From DASSWG01 sp041689995 (GTDB lineage: Bacteria > Bacteroidota > Bacteroidia > Flavobacteriales > Flavobacteriaceae), in assembly GCA_041689995.1 (NCBI GenBank), contig JBDNFD010000019.1, positions 1 through 15,034 of the forward strand: 15,034 nt of DNA, written 5' to 3'. The notes below the pieces were generated by a model. The model saw only the letters and a program-made list of their open reading frames with translations. It ran no database searches and was not told where the DNA came from. Positions 6,986 to 13,702 of the stretch are shown here, piece by piece. How positions within the stretch are numbered: position 1 is the first letter of the stretch; each line of letters starts with the position of its first letter. The translations under genes and the position numbers were made by a program.

Positions 6986-7465
6986 ATGAGAAAGATTATT
7001 ATTTACGCCGCATTAATTACCACAGCATTTTCATTCGCACAAAAAAGAGAAACGAAAAGTTTCACATTTCAAGAATCGAAAATAGAATATGATAGAATCG
7101 ACTATTCAAAATATACAGTCGCATCATTTTTTATAACGATGTATAATGACGTTGAAGAAAATGAGAAAATGATGAAGAAAGCGATCAGGTGTCTTAAAAG
7201 GAAGAGCAACTTATATCACACATTATATTATTTTATAAAAATCCCGAAAGGAATTGAAACTTTGGATAATAAAAATGAACTTTTTTCAGCATTTGTCAAT
7301 CATCTAAAAGAAGCTGAAGAATTAAAAAAGATAAATCTTTACGTAAATTTTGATTCAGATTATTCGTTGGATTATAAATCTAATCATCAAACAGATTATA
7401 AAATTAAACGAGTGACAACTGACATCAAACCTAAGGAAATATGCGAAACTTTAACCATCAGATAA
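6986..7465 (+). CDS. Secreted hypothetical protein
   Basis: This 159-residue protein belongs to no family I recognise. Residues 1-19 are a clear signal peptide (MRKIIIYAALITTAFSFAQ), so it is periplasmic or secreted; there is no lipobox Cys. The mature part is rich in Lys, Glu, Tyr and Asn, with a probable helical stretch at about 55-75 (NDVEENEKMMKKAIRCLKRK). It contains a single Cys (about residue 69), then a second in the tail (KPKEICETLTIR). It is strongly AT-rich in codon choice, more so than the SulP and GNAT genes, which may point to transfer. It is the first gene of the divergent pair with SulP, and 216 bases separate it from the methyltransferase, which has its own promoter. Confidence 0.55.
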   Translation: MRKIIIYAALITTAFSFAQKRETKSFTFQESKIEYDRIDYSKYTVASFFITMYNDVEENEKMMKKAIRCLKRKSNLYHTLYYFIKIPKGIETLDNKNELFSAFVNHLKEAEELKKINLYVNFDSDYSLDYKSNHQTDYKIKRVTTDIKPKEICETLTIR

Positions 7466-7570
7466 AGAGGTTTTAAAAGTTAGCACAAGTTTATCGTTGT
7501 TAATATCCATGGAGTTTTTAATAAATTTGGTAGCTTGGAAATTCAGAAATGATAATTAACAATTTTGGTT

Positions 7571-7578
7571 TATATTTG
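7571..7578 (+). promoter_or_regulatory. Bacteroidota -7 element (TATATTTG) upstream of the methyltransferase
   Basis: This is an exact TAnnTTTG match 103 bases before the ATG at 7682. The implied leader contains an 8-codon mini-ORF (MDSQHAVS, ATG at 7611). No -33 TTTG is at proper spacing. Confidence 0.4.
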
Positions 7579-7681
7579 AGAAGCGTCTGAAGAATTGGAT
7601 TTTATACGTCATGGATTCTCAACATGCCGTGTCATAACTTATATGTTTATGCGTTCTTAACAAACTGAAAAACCGACACAA

Positions 7682-8398
7682 ATGAATAAGATGAATTATG
7701 GTATAGATGCGCCTAAAGTCATTGGGAGGCTTATTGTTATTGGCGTTTTAATAATTCTTGTATCCATAATTTTTCCGATTATCGAAATTGGGGAAATCAA
7801 AATTATTCTGTCTGGATTTATCTGGACTGGCATATCCTTGATTCTGGTGGGGATATTGATGATTCTGTATTCCAAATTCGGCAAATTCAAGCAGCGCGAC
7901 CGTATCTTGAACCTGATAGAATGGAATGGAAACGAAAAGGTTTTGGACATTGGCACGGGGTCGGGATTATTAATGATTGGAGCTGCCAAAAAACTGATCT
8001 CCGGCAAATCAATTGGGATAGATATATTCGATGCAAACGATTTGAGCAAAAATTCCATTGAACGGACAAAGGCGAATGCCAAGCTTGAAAATGTGGGGAC
8101 AAAAGTAGAAATCCTGAAAATGAATATTCTTAAAACTGACTTTCCCAATGATTATTTTGACGTAATCCTGTCAAATCTGTGTTTGCATAACATTAAAAAA
8201 TCAGAAGACCGGAAAGCTGCTTGCGCCGAAATCCACAGAATTATCAAGCCAGGGGGAAAAATCATAATTTCCGATTTTATTAAAACTGGGGAATACACAA
8301 AAAAACTTAGAAGTCTCGATATGCAAGTCGAGAAAGAAGGCACTTATTTTTTTGACACCTTTCCGCCATTGACAATTGTTAAGGCAAGTAAAACCTGA
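7682..8398 (+). CDS. Membrane-anchored class I SAM-dependent methyltransferase
   Basis: This 238-residue protein has two N-terminal membrane helices (about 15-34 and 41-63) joined to a cytosolic Rossmann-fold methyltransferase. Motif I is VLDIGTGSG (87-95), which binds S-adenosylmethionine. GIDIF (112-116) provides the acidic residue for the ribose hydroxyls, DYFDVILSNLCLHNI (157-171) is the motif IV region, and IIKPGGKIIISDF (187-199) is the family's post-motif strand, as in UbiE-like methyltransferases. The protein is rather short after the last motif (KASKT end), but the fold looks complete. The membrane hairpin suggests a lipid or membrane-embedded acceptor, which is inference. ATG codons at 7682 and 7691 are both possible starts; I use the first. 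A hairpin lies downstream, and the gene is probably monocistronic. Confidence 0.8.
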   Translation: MNKMNYGIDAPKVIGRLIVIGVLIILVSIIFPIIEIGEIKIILSGFIWTGISLILVGILMILYSKFGKFKQRDRILNLIEWNGNEKVLDIGTGSGLLMIGAAKKLISGKSIGIDIFDANDLSKNSIERTKANAKLENVGTKVEILKMNILKTDFPNDYFDVILSNLCLHNIKKSEDRKAACAEIHRIIKPGGKIIISDFIKTGEYTKKLRSLDMQVEKEGTYFFDTFPPLTIVKASKT

Positions 8399-8433
8399 GC
8401 GAAAAATACCAAATTCGCTACAAACTAAGCAAA

Positions 8434-8458
8434 TAAATTCCCGGCCATCGGGGATTTA
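8434..8458 (+). terminator. Strong hairpin after the methyltransferase gene
   Basis: TAAATTCCCG (8434-8443), loop GCCAT, CGGGGATTTA (8449-8458) gives a 10-bp stem with one G-T pair. No T-tract follows. A second, weaker 6-bp stem, AGCGAA/TTCGCT (8398-8403 and 8414-8419), overlaps the stop codon. Both fit a transcript end for the methyltransferase. Confidence 0.5.
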
Positions 8459-8480
8459 GGATATTTGGAAAAAAGACGAG

Positions 8481-8693
8481 ATGAAATCAAGATTAATATT
8501 ATTATCCAATTTATGGGGAATTCAAAGATCGGAGTGGATAAAATATTATGTAGATGTATTGAGCTCCGATTATGATATAAAATATTACGATTCTTGTGAA
8601 TTGGCAGAAATAGAAACTGGTGTTCAAACTTGCAGCTTACAAATGAAACGAAGTTCCTTTCCTGAGCTTACTGAAAAGGCATCCTTGCCCTAA
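8481..8693 (+). pseudogene. Truncated alpha/beta-hydrolase remnant (N-terminal about 45 residues)
   Basis: The 70-codon ORF begins MKSRLILLSNLWGIQRSEWI, followed by KYYVDVLSSDYDIKYYDSCE. I recognise this as the start of a small alpha/beta hydrolase family of Flavobacteriia, usually near 200 residues with a later GxSxG elbow. After about residue 45 (near 8615) the sequence no longer resembles the family (TGVQTCSLQMKRSSFPELTE), and the ORF ends at TAA 8691-8693 without any nucleophile motif. The breakpoint is abrupt, so a deletion or insertion removed the catalytic part. The family match rests on my memory of the N-terminal pattern. Confidence 0.5.
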
Positions 8694-9189
8694 GGAATTT
8701 GCACCCTCTGGATTAATTACATATCTTTCGTAAATAAAAAATACTCATTCAGGGCATACGCAGCGTGAATAAGTTAGTGCTAGGTCTATCTTATTTAGAA
8801 AAAGATAACGATGCAAAAAGTGGAAACAAAGACGATTTTTTTATAGGGAAACAGATGAAGCCGGTAGTGAAATCATTTCAATTATGTTCGAAATGATGTC
8901 ATCTCCAAAAAACAAAAGATGCCTTGTTATCTTCGGAAAACAATTTACGCTTGGCAAATTATAGATGGCTTAAATAATTGTAATTAATTTGGTGCTTTTG
9001 GGTTTTCTGAAATGGGGGTGTTTTAGTTTGATTAATATTTGAAAATGAATTTGTGCACATTTGTGGCATGGACGCCATAGAATTTTAAAAATGTGCGTAT
9101 ATCCCATATTTTGTAGCTAATGCAAGAAAAATATCAATAAACAACCAAATTATATTAGTAAATTTGTTTCAAAGAGTGAACTTAAATAA
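8694..9189. other. Gene-free block upstream of the ATPase-nuclease module
   Basis: No convincing gene is seen on either strand in about 500 bases. Short open stretches occur (for example plus-strand frames reading FFYRETDEAGSEIISIMFEM at about 8840-8900) but lack starts and support, and they look like debris. A small hairpin, TCCTT/AAGGA, spans 8682-8696. Four TTTG boxes spaced 10 to 12 bases apart occur at 9027-9063. The exact -7 promoter motif for the next gene is at 9159. Confidence 0.4.
9159..9166 (+). promoter_or_regulatory. Bacteroidota -7 element (TAAATTTG) for the ATPase-nuclease operon
   Basis: This is an exact TAnnTTTG match, 23 bases upstream of the ATPase ATG, giving a leader of roughly 17 bases. 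No TTTG is found near -33. Confidence 0.45.
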
Positions 9190-10425
9190 ATGAGCAAAAT
9201 AAGAATTATAAATTTCGGACCGATTCGACAAGGTTTACTTCAAAATGAAGGCTGGATTGATATTACAAAAGTTACAGCCTTTATTGGTAATCAAGGTAGT
9301 GGAAAAAGTACGGTCGCAAAATTGATTTCTACTTTTAGTTGGATTGAAAAAGCATTAGTCCGAGGCGATTATGATAAAAATTGGTTCGAGAACAAAAATA
9401 GATTAAAAACTAATTTTTTAAAATATCATAGGCTAGACAGCTATTTTGAAGAAGGTAATTTTAATAATACCTTAATAGAATATAAGGGTAATGCATTTCA
9501 TATAAAATATGAGAATGGACAATTATCAATATCTGAAATTGAAAATCATTACTATTCACTACCACAGATAATGTATGTGCCTGCTGAAAGAAATTTTATC
9601 GCATATGTGAAAAGCCCTAACGAACTCAAGTTATCTTCAGATTCATTAAAAGAATTCTTAACTGAATTTGACAATGCTAAAAATGCAATGGAGGGTTTAG
9701 TTTCAATTCCAATTAATAACGTTCAACTGGAATATGATGAACAAAACGAAATTCTTATTATAAAGGGAGAAAATTATAAAGTTCAGCTAACCGATGCTTC
9801 AAGTGGGTTCCAATCATTAGTTCCAGTTTATTTAGTTTCTAAATATTTATCCGAGTCTGTAAAAGACCAAAGCGATAATAAAGAATCTATGAGTAATGAT
9901 GAAAAAAAGAGATTTAAAAACGGAGTAGAGCAAATATATTCTAATAACTATCTAACAGAAGAACAAAAAAGAGTTGCAATATCAGTATTATCATCAAAAT
10001 TCAACAAGACTTCATTTATAAATATTGTTGAAGAACCTGAACAAAATTTATTTCCTACTTCACAATGGGAATTATTGAAAAAACTTGTAGAGTTCAATAA
10101 TATGAGTAAAAGCAATCAACTTATAATAACGACTCATAGTCCGTATATTATTAATTATATGAGTATTGCTGTGCAAGCAAATTTTCTCAAAGAAAAAATA
10201 AATGGTAATGAATCATTGCTTCACAAACTAGAGAAGTTTGTCCCTTTGAAATCTACTATAGCATCTAGTGATTTATCCATTTATCAATTAGACGAAAAAA
10301 ATGGTACAATTGAAAAACTTAATGATTATCAAGGCATACCTTCTGATAACAATTACTTAAACGATTCTTTAGCAGATGGAAATAGACTTTTTGATTCATT
10401 GTTGGAAATCGAACAAGAATTATGA
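9190..10425 (+). CDS. ABC/AAA-type ATPase of a two-gene putative defence module
   Basis: This 411-residue soluble ATPase has an SMC/RecF/OLD-like head. In order it shows an N-terminal strand MSKIRIINFGPIRQG, Walker A GNQGSGKST (33-41), PAER (131-134, usual in AAA_15/AAA_21-type proteins), an ABC-like signature SSGFQSL (204-210), Walker B INIVEEPEQNLFP (277-289) with acidic residues 281 and 282, and a switch His in TTHSPYI (314-320). Residues about 222-262 are a charged insertion with coiled-coil character. No TOPRIM nuclease domain follows, which separates it from OLD/GajA. It overlaps the next gene by ATGA, so the two are translationally coupled. Such stand-alone ATPases with a small effector gene are common in phage defence systems, where the ATPase senses or gates the effector. 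That role is inference here. The gene is markedly AT-rich, compatible with transfer. Confidence 0.85.
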   Translation: MSKIRIINFGPIRQGLLQNEGWIDITKVTAFIGNQGSGKSTVAKLISTFSWIEKALVRGDYDKNWFENKNRLKTNFLKYHRLDSYFEEGNFNNTLIEYKGNAFHIKYENGQLSISEIENHYYSLPQIMYVPAERNFIAYVKSPNELKLSSDSLKEFLTEFDNAKNAMEGLVSIPINNVQLEYDEQNEILIIKGENYKVQLTDASSGFQSLVPVYLVSKYLSESVKDQSDNKESMSNDEKKRFKNGVEQIYSNNYLTEEQKRVAISVLSSKFNKTSFINIVEEPEQNLFPTSQWELLKKLVEFNNMSKSNQLIITTHSPYIINYMSIAVQANFLKEKINGNESLLHKLEKFVPLKSTIASSDLSIYQLDEKNGTIEKLNDYQGIPSDNNYLNDSLADGNRLFDSLLEIEQEL

Positions 10426-10919
10426 GTTTAGATTTTTTCGATAATAAATGCAAAGAGGCTTCAAGGAAAAATAAAGAGTTCGGTCTTTGCGATAAAGAAA
10501 ATAACGAAGTTGCTTATAGTGATGATTCAAACCCAGACGATTGGATAGCTATTGTCAAGAACAACGATAAAGAAGTCACTTTTACCCCAATAGACAAATG
10601 CTTTAGAATTTATAAGAAAGATACAAAAGATGAAGAAAGTCTTTGTGATGGTATGTTGACCTTTCAAGAAAGTATTTATTTAGTAGAATTGAAAGTAAAG
10701 GAAAAAGGAGGATGGTTAATAAAAGCAGCAAGTCAACTTAAAAACACTATTCGACTTATTAAAGAAAATCAACCTATAAATTATAAGTATAAAAAAGCTT
10801 TTGCCTGTAATAAAAAGCACCCATCATTCACAACCATAGATAACGAATTAAGTAAAAAGTTTTTCCAAGAAACTGATGGCTTCCGAATTGATGCACAAAC
10901 AGAAATTGTAATTAAATAG
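10422..10919 (+). CDS. PD-(D/E)xK nuclease-like partner of the ATPase
   Basis: This 165-residue soluble protein belongs to no named family that I recognise. Residues 74-110 match the restriction-endonuclease-like core: a strand with CDGML (Asp76), a strand YLVELKVK with Glu89-x-Lys91, and a helix with Gln105 (LIKAASQLKNTIRLI). A further strand, KKAFACNKK, follows at 125-132. The order D, ExK, Q with these secondary elements is what is expected of a PD-(D/E)xK nuclease, so a DNase or other nucleic-acid-cleaving effector is inferred. The N-terminal 60 residues are acidic and polar, perhaps the contact for the ATPase. The start codon overlaps the ATPase stop (ATGA, 10422-10425), so the pair form one operon. 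No third gene follows. Confidence 0.7.
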   Translation: MSLDFFDNKCKEASRKNKEFGLCDKENNEVAYSDDSNPDDWIAIVKNNDKEVTFTPIDKCFRIYKKDTKDEESLCDGMLTFQESIYLVELKVKEKGGWLIKAASQLKNTIRLIKENQPINYKYKKAFACNKKHPSFTTIDNELSKKFFQETDGFRIDAQTEIVIK

Positions 10920-10996
10920 CGCCAAGCACTAGCTGCAACAATCAAAACCAAACCTTTTCGCCTTCCCCAACTCACAAACTCACCTAGTCATCATTC

Positions 10997-11015
10997 AAAA
11001 AAGAGCCTAAAGCTC
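10997..11015 (-). terminator. Rho-independent-like terminator for the minus-strand redox operon
   Basis: Read on the minus strand, GAGC (11015-11012), loop TTTAG, GCTC (11006-11003) is followed directly by six T (11002-10997). The stem is only 4 bp plus possible G-U pairs, so it is weak, but its order and position about 130 bases after the last gene of the operon fit a terminator. Confidence 0.45.
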
Positions 11016-11043
11016 CCAACCCAACAACTTCCCCCAAAACCCC
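11015..11043 (-). other. Putative G-quadruplex on the minus strand
   Basis: On the minus strand four G-runs occur in 29 bases: GGGG (11043-11040), GGGGG (11035-11031), GGG (11022-11020) and GGG (11017-11015), with loops of 4, 8 and 2 bases. One loop is slightly longer than the usual limit of 7. It lies just 5' of the terminator stem in the operon's 3' region and shares one base with it. Confidence 0.4.
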
Positions 11044-11142
11044 ATCAATCAACGCATTAATTGAAAAAGATTGGAAAATTTATTAATGCTGGAAGCGCGA
11101 ACGATTACATAAAACGCTTTAAACACACGAAGACTGCGCATT

Positions 11143-11840
11143 TTAGAATCTAAAACTTATATCCTGTTTGAATACGTCTTTTTTGGCCCCCAATAGTTTC
11201 AGGCTTTTAGTGATATCTTGTTCGAAATTTTTTGGTCCGCAGATATAAAAATATTGATTAAAATCCTTTATCCGGTCTTTAAGAAAATCAAAATCTATTC
11301 TGCCAGATGCCATATTTCGTTCTTTAGCTGTACTGAGTATATTTATACAGTTCTTGCCCAGCAGCAGTTTTAACTCCGATTGAAATAAGATGTCTTCTTT
11401 TAGTTTATTGGCATAGAACAGTGTGTGATCTTTTATTTTATTATCTGGGAATTAACAAGTTTTTTAAAGATGGGCATAAACGGCATTATACCAGTTCCTG
11501 CTGCGATGAAAACCCCAGCACCTTTATATTTAAAAGTATTCCAAGGTTCGGTTATTTGCAAGATCGCGCCGTTATCCAATGCTGCCAAACCATTGGTTAA
11601 GCTATTTTTGTTCGGGCTTATTTTAATAAATAGTTCCAAAAAAGGGCTGTCTGTCGTATTTGTAATTGTAAATGGAGCCACCTCAAGTTCATATCCGGGT
11701 TGGTCAATGCTTAAATCAATTGCTTGTCCAGGCGTGAATGTATATCCCCAAGGTTTCTGTATGTGAAAACGGATTACATTGTGATTGATTTCCTGTTTGT
11801 CCAGGATTTTTGCTCTGTAAGGAAAGATAAAACCACTCAT
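11143..11840 (-). pseudogene. Ferredoxin-NADP reductase-like flavoprotein, broken by a one-base frameshift
   Basis: The 5' part (11840-11433, 135 residues) has an FAD-binding beta-barrel (FTPGQAIDL at 35-43, VAPFTITN at 54-61) and the start of the NAD(P)-binding domain (GVFIAAGTGIMPFMPI, 109-124). The frame ends at TAA 11435-11433. In the other frame, from about 11450 down to TAA 11145-11143, the missing C-terminal half is intact: DNKIKDHTLFYANKLKEDI and later QYFYICGPKNFEQ, the family's C-G-P motif near the NAD(P) site. Restoring one base gives about 232 residues, the normal size. The usual flavin-contacting Arg before the PFT-type motif appears to be Ala. It is the last gene of the minus-strand operon, 81 bases after the YceI gene. 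The frameshift is either true decay or a sequencing error. Confidence 0.75.
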
Positions 11841-11921
11841 AGTATAGTTTATTGTTGGTTATCTATTGGATTACAAAATCGAGGTTTGGTTACAATTTTA
11901 TAGGACGCAATTATTTACGTT

Positions 11922-12464
11922 TCATTTTTTCAGAAGTTCAAAATTGAAGGTTATTTGCACTTCATCTGTGACTTTGCTTTGCACAATTTTTGGGATTTTA
12001 ATATCAAAATCTGAAGCACGTGCGCTAAAGTTTCCCGATAAAATTATTTTACCATTTTTATATTCTAAACTAACAGGAATTTTGGTGAATTGTTTTATTA
12101 CTCCGTGAAATTCAAGTTGGCCTTCAAGGAATAAATTAGTAGCACCGCTAAGCTTTTCAAAAGAGAAATCGAGCAATTTTCCTTTGAAAGTGGCTTTGGG
12201 GAATTCGTCCGATTCAGCATAATTTTCATTGAAGTGTTCCTCCATTGAAGCATTTTTGAATCGGAAAGCATTCACAAGAACGAGCGCAGCTATCTCACCG
12301 TTCTCGACATTAATAATCACCGTTACCGAATTGTTTTCTGCTGCCACTTCTTCAAAAGATGGCACGGAGGCTTCAAAATCTAATTCCCCGGTTCTGGTTA
12401 AAAATTTATTTTGACCAAAGGAAATAGTGCTTATAAATAAGATGATAAGGAGTGTTTTTTTCAT
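11922..12464 (-). CDS. YceI family periplasmic lipocalin-like protein
   Basis: This 180-residue protein has a signal peptide of 18 residues (LLIILFISTISFGQ). The mature domain matches YceI: FLTRTGELDFEASVP near the start, VNAFRFKNASMEEHFNENYA (64-83) then FPKATFKGKL, and a C-terminal VSLEYKNGKIILSGNFSARASDFDI followed by VTDEVQITFNFEL. YceI proteins form an elongated beta-barrel that binds isoprenoid-type lipids such as quinone precursors, in the periplasm. The usual opening of the family (a W-x-hydrophobic-D motif and H-SVF strand) is divergent here, so ligand use may differ. It lies 5 bases after the cytochrome gene in a tight operon with other redox proteins, which supports a quinone or electron-carrier context. 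Confidence 0.8.
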   Translation of the reverse strand: MKKTLLIILFISTISFGQNKFLTRTGELDFEASVPSFEEVAAENNSVTVIINVENGEIAALVLVNAFRFKNASMEEHFNENYAESDEFPKATFKGKLLDFSFEKLSGATNLFLEGQLEFHGVIKQFTKIPVSLEYKNGKIILSGNFSARASDFDIKIPKIVQSKVTDEVQITFNFELLKK

Positions 12465-12469
12465 GATTT

Positions 12470-12838
12470 CTATTCTTCAATTAATCCGTCTTCATTCCAT
12501 TGAATGGTTATATTTATTAAATTCTGAGGTAATCTGGGGCCTCCGAGTGGCATTAAAAATGCAGGATCATTACTTGAAATACGGCCAATTAAATTCCTGT
12601 TCTGTACTGCTTCTGTTACATTTTCATAGCTAACTAACGGCATTGGCGCACCGTTTTGTGGTGGATTAGAATGACAAACTATACAGTTATTGTCTATTAT
12701 GGGTTTTATATTTTCATGATAAGTCAGCACTTCGGATATTGGCGTTGCATCAATTAAATCATCCTCACTTACAGCGGTGCAACCAATTAAAAGCATCATC
12801 AAACCAAATAGTGCTATTTGTAACAAATTGCTTTTCAT
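12470..12838 (-). CDS. Monohaem cytochrome c lipoprotein
   Basis: This is a 122-residue lipoprotein. The signal peptide ends in the lipobox LIGC (17-20), so Cys20 is lipidated and anchors the protein to a membrane on the periplasmic side or at the surface. One haem c site, NCIVCH (51-56), gives Cys52, Cys55 and His56. The likely distal ligand is Met96 in FLMPLGG. The surrounding pattern, ENIKPIIDNNC before the haem and LIGRISSNDPAFLMPLGGP with a final helix after it, is that of small cytochromes of the planctomycete-type C group common in Bacteroidota. It should carry electrons in the envelope. Neighbours are a barrel protein 10 bases upstream and YceI 5 bases downstream. Confidence 0.85.
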   Translation of the reverse strand: MKSNLLQIALFGLMMLLIGCTAVSEDDLIDATPISEVLTYHENIKPIIDNNCIVCHSNPPQNGAPMPLVSYENVTEAVQNRNLIGRISSNDPAFLMPLGGPRLPQNLINITIQWNEDGLIEE

Positions 12839-12848
12839 AATCTTCGTC

Positions 12849-13697
12849 TTAAAATACCCTGCTTAAATTGAATCCGAAATAAATATCCCCATCAGCCCAA
12901 TCACCGGAAGCTTGACCTAAAAATCCATTTGTATTCATAGATTGTGCATTGGTAAAGTGCATTTGAAAAACATGACCTCCCGTTTCAAGATCGACACCAA
13001 CAGATAATGGATTTCTGAATGGTGACGTACTGGCACGGTTTAAGTGAAGACCGTAATCCATATTCACAGACCAACGCTTTCCCAATTTGTAACGCGCTCC
13101 CATCCCAATTGCAAACTGAGCGTTGTCTTGTTCGTTAATCGCAACATAATTATCATGAAAATAAGTAGGAGCAACTTCCACAGAAAAATTGGTGTTTATC
13201 TTTCGGGAAACTAAAATTTGGGTTGCGTAGGATAAGCGATGTTCAAACTTCAACTTTGGAAGATTGTCTTTATTTAATGCCGTATTAATCATCACCGAAT
13301 TATACCCAACAATGGTAAATGGAAATCCATTTTTCTGTTGGTTAATCAACCTGTATTTTAAGGAACCTTCATAAATTTTTTGATACGAACTGCGCGAAAC
13401 ACCAATATTCAATCCATCTGAAATTCCATAAACAAAATTTAACCGTGTAACTGCATCGTCGAGGCCAAAAAAACTGTCGAAACCATTTTCAATACTTTCA
13501 AATCTGTGGGAAATTACAAGTGTAAGTTCTTTTTTGGCAACTAATTTTGTGGATTCAAAATTTACAATTTTAAGACCTTTAAAGACAGCTGTTGCATCGC
13601 CATCAATTACCGAACTGGTGTCAATTTCGGCAAGGAGGTCTTCTTGAGCCAGGGCGCAAACCGGGATCCACAAAATTAGCAGCAAAAATAGTTTCAA
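12849..13697 (-). CDS. DUF5777 outer-membrane beta-barrel protein
   Basis: This 282-residue protein has a signal peptide (residues 1-18, FLLLILWIPVCALAQ) and a body of alternating amphipathic strands. It ends in an aromatic residue (FNLSRVF), the usual outer-membrane insertion signal. The family pattern is visible: LKIVNFESTKLVAKKEL at 42-58, HRFESIENGFDSFFGLDDAV (64-83), then GISDGLNIGVSRSSYQKIYE. The function of DUF5777 is not known to me; the form suggests an outer-membrane pore or scaffold. The start is a TTG at 13697, only 5 bases after the cupredoxin stop, with no ATG in frame that would keep the signal peptide. The genes on both sides encode redox proteins, so a role in transporting or docking them is inferred. 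Confidence 0.8.
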   Translation of the reverse strand: MKLFLLLILWIPVCALAQEDLLAEIDTSSVIDGDATAVFKGLKIVNFESTKLVAKKELTLVISHRFESIENGFDSFFGLDDAVTRLNFVYGISDGLNIGVSRSSYQKIYEGSLKYRLINQQKNGFPFTIVGYNSVMINTALNKDNLPKLKFEHRLSYATQILVSRKINTNFSVEVAPTYFHDNYVAINEQDNAQFAIGMGARYKLGKRWSVNMDYGLHLNRASTSPFRNPLSVGVDLETGGHVFQMHFTNAQSMNTNGFLGQASGDWADGDIYFGFNLSRVF

Positions 13698-13702
13698 AAG
13701 AA

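Larger units (their letters stand above)
10920..11142. other. C-rich, G-poor convergent spacer
   Basis: This spacer lies between the convergent nuclease gene and the flavoprotein remnant. The first 130 or so bases are strikingly rich in C and A on the plus strand, unlike the rest of the window. It contains a minus-strand hairpin with a T-run and clustered G-runs on the minus strand, both listed separately. No gene is supported here. Confidence 0.5.

Noticed and set aside
7696..8148. 150-codon minus-strand ORF over the methyltransferase
   Set aside because: It is antisense to a gene with clear SAM motifs, has no family features, and no promoter faces it.
9027..9063. Four TTTG boxes at 10 to 12 base spacing as a phased promoter or repeat
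   Set aside because: TTTG is common in AT-rich DNA. None combines with a proper TAnnTTTG at the right distance, and no gene starts nearby.
9190..10919. Assignment to Septu, Gabija or PARIS
   Set aside because: There is no HNH motif in the partner (Septu), no TOPRIM domain or helicase (Gabija), and no TOPRIM/DUF4435-like effector (PARIS).
10781..10975. Minus-strand 64-codon ORF overlapping the nuclease 3' end
   Set aside because: It is mostly antisense to the nuclease-like gene and continues only into the C-rich spacer. No start context or family was seen.
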